Shown here piece after piece: positions 28,259 to 34,249 of a stretch of DNA of 34,249 nucleotides. The stretch is from positions 1 through 34,249 of the IMG/VR virus record IMGVR_UViG_3300032241_001567. One strand, written 5' to 3'. The stretch's first letter is position 1, and the number at the start of each line of letters is the position of its first letter. The notes below the pieces were generated by a model that had not been told where the DNA came from, did not search any database, and was given only the letters and a program-made list of their open reading frames with translations. Source of the stretch: a virus. The position numbers and the translations under genes are program-made.

Positions 28259-29401
28259 ATGAATATTCAGACCGAACCAAAGATGAACTATCCTCGGATA
28301 GTGTTCAACCCAAATCAGTTTTTCGAGCTGATTTTGCAACCGGTGATAAGTGATGTCGTTGGCGCCAGTGCTGACGCTAAAGATATGGGCGGTTATGCCG
28401 CAGCTTTGAAGGATTTCCGCATTGTGGACAATGTGTCGTTGGCGCGTGGGAAGGCAATCGGCGATCTGTTCATGTCCAGCTCACCTTTGCAACGAAAAGA
28501 TCGTTCATGTAACACGAATTGGACAAACCTCGGTACTACCGATACACGAAGGCTGACAATTGCAGAATTGTACGCTGCGACAATGATCTGTGGCGAATCG
28601 TTTTTTGATGGCGATTTCAGGGACTACCGCAATGACTTGCCTATGTTCTTGGACATCGTTTCAACGTACATCCGAAAGAATGCGTTTAAAGACGTATTCG
28701 TAAACACATGGTTTGGCGATACCACTCGCCTTGATGACTATGTGTCTGACGGTATCATACAACCATTGAAGTGGAACAGCTTTGATGGTGTGATCAAAAA
28801 GATTGCCTACTATGCAAGTTCTGCATGTAACGGGCAATTGTATCAGATCCCATCGGGACAACTGAACCCCGGCGGTTATATCCCGTCAACATCTACCGGC
28901 ATCCTTTCAGGCTCTCAGGCATGGACAGTTTTGAACAACATGTATTATGCACAGAATGCCTTGATGAAGGGTGTTGATGATACGCAGAAAAGGTTCTATG
29001 TGAACAAGGATTTGGCAGCAGCATACGCTGACTACCTGACCGGTTCCGGAACTTCAACAGTTGATACCATCCGCTACATTCAAGGCGGTGTACCAGTGTA
29101 CAGCTTCAAGGGGATAGATTTGGTGATCAATCCTTTCTTCGATGCTGTTCTGTACAAACTGAACAAGGTGTCATCTACCTGTACTCCGGCCAACCTTGCT
29201 ATCCTGACATTGCAGGACAACTTCATCTTCGGTTTCGATAAGACTTACGGAGGTGGGCCACTCAATGATATGACATTCGAATTCTACTGGGATTATCACG
29301 ATCGCAAGTGGAAGTATCGTATGGACTTGACGGCAGGTGTCGAAATTACTGCACCTCAGCACGTTGTATATGCTTCAACACAAATCTCTACTTACGCTTA
29401 A
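28259..29401 (+). CDS. major capsid protein, 380 aa
   Basis: This is a capsid protein of HK97-type fold by size, place and pattern. It has an N-terminal segment with NYPRIVFNPNQFFELILQPV, helical and strand domains, and C-terminal FGFDKTYGGGPLNDMTFEFY with WDYHDRKWKYRMDL. It follows protease and decoration genes, lacks a large scaffold-like N-terminus (the scaffold is in the protease gene), and is the most abundant expected virion product. The gene ends in a hairpin covering its stop codon. Confidence 0.85.
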   Translation: MNIQTEPKMNYPRIVFNPNQFFELILQPVISDVVGASADAKDMGGYAAALKDFRIVDNVSLARGKAIGDLFMSSSPLQRKDRSCNTNWTNLGTTDTRRLTIAELYAATMICGESFFDGDFRDYRNDLPMFLDIVSTYIRKNAFKDVFVNTWFGDTTRLDDYVSDGIIQPLKWNSFDGVIKKIAYYASSACNGQLYQIPSGQLNPGGYIPSTSTGILSGSQAWTVLNNMYYAQNALMKGVDDTQKRFYVNKDLAAAYADYLTGSGTSTVDTIRYIQGGVPVYSFKGIDLVINPFFDAVLYKLNKVSSTCTPANLAILTLQDNFIFGFDKTYGGGPLNDMTFEFYWDYHDRKWKYRMDLTAGVEITAPQHVVYASTQISTYA

Positions 29402-29422
29402 TGCGTAGGTAGGGGTTTCCCT
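29390..29422 (+). other. two hairpins at the end of the capsid gene
   Basis: An 8-bp stem, ACTTACGC with GCGTAGGT (loop TTAAT, one G-T pair), covers the capsid stop codon. Immediately after it, AGGG-GTTT-CCCT forms a second 4-bp hairpin at 29411-29422. There is no U-run afterwards, so it is not a classical terminator; an mRNA-stabilising or processing structure behind a highly expressed gene is more likely. Confidence 0.4.
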
Positions 29423-29457
29423 ATAAACATTATTTGAAACTATTCAAACTTTAACCA

Positions 29458-30042
29458 ATGACTTGTATTCAGTTAACACACTTATACTTTGGATGCGGTA
29501 GTAACACCGGCGGTATCACCCGCTTTTGGTTGTTCGACCCCCAAGACATCACTTTTACTCAGGCATCTGCCACAACCGGTATTCCTTATCCCCCTTACAC
29601 GGCTATTGCCCTTGTATCGGGTGCGCCAACAGGTGCAGGTCTGAGCAGGTTTGACATTGTGCCGGGTAGCGGTGAATTAAAAACGAGCCAGTCTGCAAGC
29701 AAGATGACCAACATTTGGAATTTCGATGTATCGGGTGAATGTGCAGTAATGAGCAATTCGATGGTCAACGCTCTTGTAAATGCCGGAACCGGCGTAAGCG
29801 GTTACGGTGTCGGTGTTATCGTTGAGGACAACAACGGTAATATATGGGTAATGGGTGAACTGTTTATCGGTACAGCGCAATTGAGCAAAATCTTTAAGAT
29901 GATGCTTGATGGTACTGAACTGGCAACAGGTAAGGACTACGGAGACTACAATGGCGCTACGGTGTCATTGAAAGGCAAGTACGTTCGTCCGGCCATCCAG
30001 TACACAGGTACACTTGCATCAGTTCAATCATTAGAGGTATAA
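29458..30042 (+). CDS. probable major tail tube protein, 194 aa
   Basis: This strand-rich, Gly/Thr-rich protein has a C-terminal KDYGDYNGATVSLKGKYVRP section. That section resembles the conserved end of tail tube proteins, in which a D/G-rich turn precedes strands that pack in the tube ring. The second half (VIVEDNNGNIWVMGELFIG) has the beta-hairpin pattern expected there. Position after the capsid gene fits. An alternative is a head decoration protein. The TAA overlaps the next ATG by one base. Confidence 0.5.
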   Translation: MTCIQLTHLYFGCGSNTGGITRFWLFDPQDITFTQASATTGIPYPPYTAIALVSGAPTGAGLSRFDIVPGSGELKTSQSASKMTNIWNFDVSGECAVMSNSMVNALVNAGTGVSGYGVGVIVEDNNGNIWVMGELFIGTAQLSKIFKMMLDGTELATGKDYGDYNGATVSLKGKYVRPAIQYTGTLASVQSLEV

Positions 30043-30359
30043 TGAATCAACCCATTGAAATAAAACAGGAATATAAGTCCACTTGTGTTGCATTCGGCGC
30101 AAGTGGACTTCCTCTTGGACAAAGGTCGCAGGATGACCTTGCTGATCTTGCGGAGATGGCTCAATACAACAAAGACCTTGAACGCTTTTTTGTCACAGTA
30201 CCCGATAGGCAATATTTGGACGAATACAAAAAGAACAAGGTTATGCAAGCCACGCAACCGGTTATAACGCCTGAGGCGGAACAAGTGCAAGAAAGCCCGA
30301 AGACAGACGAAACTACACCGGATGAATCAACAATAAACCCGACAGCACATGAAGGGTAA
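30042..30359 (+). CDS. hypothetical protein between tail tube and portal, 105 aa
   Basis: The N-terminal half (about residues 10-65) is ordered, with CVAFGASGLPLGQRSQDDLA and a helix. The C-terminal 35 residues are a disordered acidic, Thr/Pro-rich tail (ETTPDESTINPTAHEG). The gene overlaps the previous stop by one base (TAATG). Codons 12-23 encode a near-perfect 13-bp hairpin (30075-30110). No family is recognised; size and place suit a small head-tail adaptor. Confidence 0.6.
   Translation: MNQPIEIKQEYKSTCVAFGASGLPLGQRSQDDLADLAEMAQYNKDLERFFVTVPDRQYLDEYKKNKVMQATQPVITPEAEQVQESPKTDETTPDESTINPTAHEG
30075..30110 (+). promoter_or_regulatory. long intragenic hairpin, 13-bp stem
   Basis: AAGTCCACTTGTG pairs with CGCAAGTGGACTT (11 perfect Watson-Crick pairs plus T-G and G-C) around the 10-base loop TTGCATTCGG. 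The stem begins 33 bases after the start codon of the 105-residue gene. No U-run follows, so it is not a simple terminator. A control of translation, mRNA processing or packaging is possible. Confidence 0.6.
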
Positions 30360-30373
30360 AATCAGCATTATCT

Positions 30374-31801
30374 ATGGCAAAGGCGGTATCAAAAAGAAGT
30401 TCCAGCACCAACACAAAGGCCGAAACTCAAGAAAAAGAATTAGCGGTATCTAATAGCATCAAACTCGATGCGCAGAACCCTATTCCTATTGAATACAACA
30501 GCAACATCTTTGTTGATTTAAAAGGTAAGCGTTACGTTCCATTCCTATCCCCTCGCGATAATTTCGCTCAAATACTTATCGAGGCTGCAACTTTAAGCAA
30601 TACCAATTCTGCTTGTATCAATTCCATTGCCCGTTATGTGACCGGCGCAGGATGGTACAGCAAAAAGGGTGTTGATGATAAATTATTGACCGGTTGGGCT
30701 GCAAGGGTGAACCGTAAAGGTGATTCACTTAACCAAACATTAGAGGCAATAGTAAAGTCGTATAAGACGACAGGAAATGCTTACATTCATGTAATGCGGG
30801 GTGGTATTGCCGGCCGCAAGTTTGTAAGGGTTATGAATCGCAATGTAATGGATTGCCGGTTATCATTCCCCGATGACGACAATATCTGTACATCGGTTTA
30901 TATATCTGAATACTTTAGAAAGCTTGGTATCTTCAATAAGCAACAACTTTTGACTGAACAATATCCTATTTATAGCCCGAATCCATTTGATAATACATGG
31001 TGGCCGGACGATAAAGGATTTGAGCATACAATATTCCATATCAAAAATGATTCTACCGGCTATAACTATTACGGTATGCCGGAGAATATCGGCTGTTTGC
31101 CTCAGCAGATACTTGAATACAAAAATGCCCGATACAACATGGATATGTTCGATAACAAATGGGTTATCGGAGGCATTGTAGTGGTAAAAGATGCATTGAG
31201 CGATTTAGAGGCTCAAAAACTTGGCCAATCGTTGATATATCAGCATACCGGAGACGGAAGGCAGGGACGATTTATCATCATGGCCAGCAAGACCGGACTT
31301 GATAAAGATGTTGAAATAAAGGAATTCAATACCCAAAAAGAAGGCTCATTCATCGAATTCGACCAACACGTTGAAGAAAAGATTTATGTCGCTAACAATT
31401 GGAATAAATTATTACTTGGAGGCTCTGAAAGAAAGGGTATAGGTCAGGGCAATTCTGCTTATCTGCGGTCTGTTTACGATATGGCTAATGCCTCGGTAAT
31501 AGAACCGATGCAACAAATGCTGTTAGAGAAATTTTTGAACCCCCTACTAATGATTTGCGATGAATGGATGGGTACAAAATGGAGTACCTATGAAATAGGG
31601 TTAAAAACAATCAATCCTCTTTCGTTCCTCGGTGATATTAATGTGAATAGCATTATAACTGTAAATGAAGCGAGGCAAATAGCCGGATTAGAACCGATGG
31701 AAGATGAATCGATTGGCAAGCAGATAGTTGGCAATGTGAATACACGAAGTCAAGAAAAAGCAGTAACCACTAAAAACGAACCGGATAATGTACAGGATTA
31801 A
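30374..31801 (+). CDS. portal protein, 475 aa
   Basis: This is an HK97-type portal, the dodecameric ring at the DNA-entry vertex. Recognisable parts are SINARYVTGAG-like INSIARYVTGAGWY (about residues 82-95), TGNAYIHVMRGG (about 134-145), a middle of strands and helices (FRKLGIFNKQQ), and the C-terminal region with NEARQIAGLEPMED (about 434-447). Its C-terminus overlaps the connector gene by 14 bases. In most siphophages the portal gene directly follows terL; here it is some 16 kb away, after the capsid genes. Confidence 0.85.
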   Translation: MAKAVSKRSSSTNTKAETQEKELAVSNSIKLDAQNPIPIEYNSNIFVDLKGKRYVPFLSPRDNFAQILIEAATLSNTNSACINSIARYVTGAGWYSKKGVDDKLLTGWAARVNRKGDSLNQTLEAIVKSYKTTGNAYIHVMRGGIAGRKFVRVMNRNVMDCRLSFPDDDNICTSVYISEYFRKLGIFNKQQLLTEQYPIYSPNPFDNTWWPDDKGFEHTIFHIKNDSTGYNYYGMPENIGCLPQQILEYKNARYNMDMFDNKWVIGGIVVVKDALSDLEAQKLGQSLIYQHTGDGRQGRFIIMASKTGLDKDVEIKEFNTQKEGSFIEFDQHVEEKIYVANNWNKLLLGGSERKGIGQGNSAYLRSVYDMANASVIEPMQQMLLEKFLNPLLMICDEWMGTKWSTYEIGLKTINPLSFLGDINVNSIITVNEARQIAGLEPMEDESIGKQIVGNVNTRSQEKAVTTKNEPDNVQD

Positions 31802-32579
31802 CTACACCCCTACGCCGGTATTGATAACAGTGGATGAAGTATTGACACTGGCTCCGATAGACCAAAACGCAGATATACGTTATCTCAAATCTTCTATTCT
31901 GATTGCGGAACAGCGGTTTGTTATGCCGGTGCTTGGTTCTGTAATGTATCAAGACCTTGTTTCTCAAAAAAATGTTCAGGTAACATCCGGTAATCAATCT
32001 TCATTACTTACAAGCATCAACGCCTCACTTGCCCAATACGGTAAAAACCCGATTACTTTGGCAGAATTGCCCGTTGGAACTTGGGTTAATGCGATCGAGC
32101 AGACAAATACCACAAATGGCAATTATGCGCAGTTGTGGACATCTTATCTGTGGCAGGTGTGCGCCGAGTGTGTAACGATGATGTCTCTACCTCATACATG
32201 GGCGCGTTCAAATGCTCAGGGTGTGCAAAATAATAATCCTAAGACGTTGGGATCTGATGGTCAAGGTTCGGCATCGGTAAGTCGGAAGGATATGGAATTT
32301 CTGATCAATGACTTTTTACAGTCTCGGATTAACCCATTGATAGCAGCTATGCAGCTTTGGATTTGTCAAACAGGTGGGTTTACAAAGTTCAGCGGTAACT
32401 GTAATCATATTATGGGTCTTGACAGAAAGCAGATCGGCGGTATCGTTATGGGAATCTATAAAGATTACAACCCGAATGGCGCTGACCTGTGGATGATTGG
32501 CAACCGGTATGGAGGTGCGAATTCTGTACTTGAATACTTTGATTGCAATTGCGACAACAATAATTACAATAATGAGTAA
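31788..32579 (+). CDS. head-tail connector-like protein (DUF6712-like), 263 aa
   Basis: The N-terminus (MYRINYTPTPVLITVDEVLT, then PIDQNADIRYLKSSILIAEQ) is the pattern of Bacteroidota phage adaptor proteins, with a helical bundle as in gp6-type connectors. Residues about 170-215 are helical, and the C-terminus is an unusual Asp/Asn/Cys-rich end (YFDCNCDNNNYNNE). It overlaps the portal gene end by 14 bases, the usual arrangement of portal and adaptor. Confidence 0.7.
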   Translation: MYRINYTPTPVLITVDEVLTLAPIDQNADIRYLKSSILIAEQRFVMPVLGSVMYQDLVSQKNVQVTSGNQSSLLTSINASLAQYGKNPITLAELPVGTWVNAIEQTNTTNGNYAQLWTSYLWQVCAECVTMMSLPHTWARSNAQGVQNNNPKTLGSDGQGSASVSRKDMEFLINDFLQSRINPLIAAMQLWICQTGGFTKFSGNCNHIMGLDRKQIGGIVMGIYKDYNPNGADLWMIGNRYGGANSVLEYFDCNCDNNNYNNE

Positions 32580-32611
32580 ACAATTTTTATAACCAATAAA
32601 CCCAAAAAAAA

Positions 32612-33070
32612 ATGAAAAAGTTAGCTTTAATTCTGTTGGTAGCCTTAAGCTCCATTCTGTCATTTTCTGCATCGGCTCAGACCTGCAATTATGACCCGAT
32701 CTCAATGCGTAACCAGCGTTACGATGATAGTTGTAACATGGTGTCATGGTTTCAAGCCAATACCACATTCAGCCCGCTATTACAGACCTTAAAAGAGGTG
32801 ACAACGGCTCACGCTTATACGGTGGCGGGCAAACCGATCATCTACAACGGCTCAACCAACAAGGACACTATTACGCTCAATAATTCTGCGTACAGTGCCG
32901 GTTACCGCTTCACTATTATCAATACCAATTCCGGTAACGATACCACTTACCTGATACCTACATCCGGACGATTTGATTCTGTTTCAGTAAAAGTATGGGG
33001 TACTGCGCCATACAGGGCAAGAGAAATCTATTTTGACGGAACAAACTATTGGTCTATCTCTCAACAATAA
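32612..33070 (+). CDS. secreted protein with signal peptide in the tail-fibre region, 152 aa
   Basis: The N-terminus is a clear Sec signal peptide (MKKLALILLVALSSILSFSA, then SAQ) with cleavage likely after residue 22. The mature part of about 130 residues is strand-rich and soluble (TAHAYTVAGKPIIYNGSTNK, DTITLNNSAYSAGYRFTIIN). It stands 32 bases after the connector gene and just before a tail-fibre gene that also has a signal peptide. Signal peptides on tail-fibre-module genes are odd because virions assemble in the cytoplasm; they are seen in some Bacteroidota phages, for reasons not known to me. Confidence 0.7.
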   Translation: MKKLALILLVALSSILSFSASAQTCNYDPISMRNQRYDDSCNMVSWFQANTTFSPLLQTLKEVTTAHAYTVAGKPIIYNGSTNKDTITLNNSAYSAGYRFTIINTNSGNDTTYLIPTSGRFDSVSVKVWGTAPYRAREIYFDGTNYWSISQQ

Positions 33071-33083
33071 TATTTAGGATAAT

Positions 33084-34249
33084 ATGCGATGCCGATTTTG
33101 CATAGTGCTGATGATGATTATGGGCTGTTCTATTCTTGGAACGGCTCAGTCATCTACTTTTAACGCTCAATTGGATGCGTTCCAGCAATCCGTTAATTGG
33201 ATGTTTTTGTATTCCGGAAGTAAGAATACTTACAACCCCAATAATGAACAGGTGCAATTTTCGAACGTCATAACGCTATTTGAAAGCGCTTATGATACCG
33301 CCGCAGCTAATATCCATATTATTGACAGCACATTATTAGTTCAGCTCACCGACACCGCATCGGTATTACGTTCCAATATCAACTTAGAACAGGCATTACT
33401 TACGGGCGATTCATCAGACCAACAGATTAAAATGGTCGGCAATCTTACAAGTCCTACGGTGGTAGGATTGGTCAATGCTGCATCAATGGTATTGTATAAC
33501 ACTTCGGGCATAGGTGGTATAGGTATGCATCAGGATGCGGGTATCAACAACGCTGGTCAATTGAACATAGGCTACGGAACGAATCAAACCAACGTTTGGT
33601 CATACCCTGCCAATGCAGGCGCAACCTATAATGATACCTTACCTAACAAATCAGGAACTATCGCCATGAAGTCGGATATACCATCACTCACGGGATATGC
33701 GACAACAACGGCATTAACTGATAGCGTGCAAGGGCGTGTTAAATACAGCGATTCTGGCACAGTCTATGCCACCAATTACCAACTTGCCGATACATCAGCC
33801 ATATTGCGGGGCATTATACCAACTACCTATGTAGGCACACTTACAACAGGTTGGGGTCTAACAGGTACGGTTGCAGGTCACTCGCAGACGATTCGGGCTG
33901 ATTCTGGCTATGTTATCCCACAGAATGACACATCTATAAATATTGCGACACGGGCGTATGTGAATAGTCATAGCAGTACAACAGTAACGCAAGGGAGTGG
34001 AATATTGGTCACAGGCTCAGCAGGGTCGTACACGGTTCAAATAGATACAGGTAGAATACCCACATTTTACGACACTACTGCTATTGGAGGGTCGGGGTCT
34101 AACTACTTACTTACATCATCAAACGTTGCACAGAATTACGCTAAAATAGGGGGTAATCAGTTAGGTGCGGGCTTCGCATTAGGCACTAAAGACAGGTACT
34201 CGGATAGTATTTTAACCTCAAAAAACACAAAAAAGACATTAGGATTAGT
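33084..34249 (+). CDS. tail fibre protein, partial (runs off the right edge)
   Basis: The open frame runs from the ATG at 33084 to the last base, at least 388 codons. The first 21 residues are a signal-peptide-like MRCRFCIVLMMIMGCSILGT before A|QSSTF. The middle has a tail-fibre shaft pattern, with repeated short strands and turns and the motif DTLPNKSGTIAMKSDIP (about residues 187-203), common in Bacteroidota phage fibres. Later repeats include SGTVYATNYQLADTSAI and IATRAYVNSH. No catalytic domain is visible so far; the receptor-binding tip probably lies beyond the edge. Confidence 0.85.
   Translation, partial: MRCRFCIVLMMIMGCSILGTAQSSTFNAQLDAFQQSVNWMFLYSGSKNTYNPNNEQVQFSNVITLFESAYDTAAANIHIIDSTLLVQLTDTASVLRSNINLEQALLTGDSSDQQIKMVGNLTSPTVVGLVNAASMVLYNTSGIGGIGMHQDAGINNAGQLNIGYGTNQTNVWSYPANAGATYNDTLPNKSGTIAMKSDIPSLTGYATTTALTDSVQGRVKYSDSGTVYATNYQLADTSAILRGIIPTTYVGTLTTGWGLTGTVAGHSQTIRADSGYVIPQNDTSINIATRAYVNSHSSTTVTQGSGILVTGSAGSYTVQIDTGRIPTFYDTTAIGGSGSNYLLTSSNVAQNYAKIGGNQLGAGFALGTKDRYSDSILTSKNTKKTLGL

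Noticed and set aside
1-34249. CRISPR array, insertion sequence or diversity-generating retroelement
   Set aside because: No regularly spaced direct repeats with unique spacers, no transposase, and no reverse transcriptase or matching template/variable repeats were seen.

Overview
The window is a stretch of a temperate, tailed bacteriophage of the phylum Bacteroidota. The host assignment rests on four things: several upstream regions carry the Bacteroidota promoter pattern TTTG-N~20-TAnnTTTG, Shine-Dalgarno sequences are nearly absent, the families are typical of such phages (Lin1244/Lin1753-type initiator, YSLKH-type tyrosine integrase, Bacteroidota-style tape measure and tail fibre), and the integration site is a tRNA-Gly gene. 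The base composition is moderate to AT-rich throughout and no host gene is visible.

Layout. (1) Positions 1-8922, all on the minus strand, form one long early operon of tightly packed or overlapping genes. Read from its promoter it holds a small Cro-like DNA-binding protein, small accessory proteins, RecT annealase, a YqaJ-type exonuclease, uncharacterised proteins, a replication initiator carrying an iteron-like repeat array, DnaB helicase, a 27-residue zinc-knuckle peptide, a DUF1064 nuclease and several tiny genes running off the left edge. (2) Positions 8923-9037 are the divergent control region, with a palindromic operator placed inside the early promoter. (3) Positions 9038-10329, plus strand, are the lysogeny block: a LexA/CI-type repressor with a self-cleavage site, a small lipoprotein and a second XRE-like regulator. 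(4) Positions 10323-11765 hold an attP region (3' half of tRNA-Gly(CCC) flanked by matching integrase arm-type repeats) followed by a tyrosine integrase. (5) Positions 11766-12265 are a 500-base non-coding stretch ending in a late promoter. (6) Positions 12266-34249 are the packaging and virion genes: terminase small and large subunits, a frameshifting tail-chaperone-like gene, a phage tRNA with a CAT anticodon, tail completion and tail tip proteins, tape measure, an oppositely oriented Ig-like gene, prohead protease, capsid, probable tail tube, portal, connector and tail fibres with signal peptides.

How it works together. The repressor presumably shuts the minus-strand early promoter. When the repressor is cleaved, RecT, the exonuclease, the initiator and DnaB drive recombination and replication, and the rightward operon then makes virions. 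The attachment site lies inside the phage genome, between phage genes on both sides, so the DNA is in the circular or virion (unintegrated) arrangement rather than an integrated prophage. No lysis cassette was recognised; it may lie outside the window or among the tiny membrane-protein genes.

Most notable: the attP architecture, a -1 programmed frameshift whose second frame has no ATG, an iteron array inside the initiator gene, a small early gene broken by one in-frame TAA, a near-perfect 13-bp hairpin at the start of the gene before the portal, and a self-promoted minus-strand Ig-like gene between tail and head modules.
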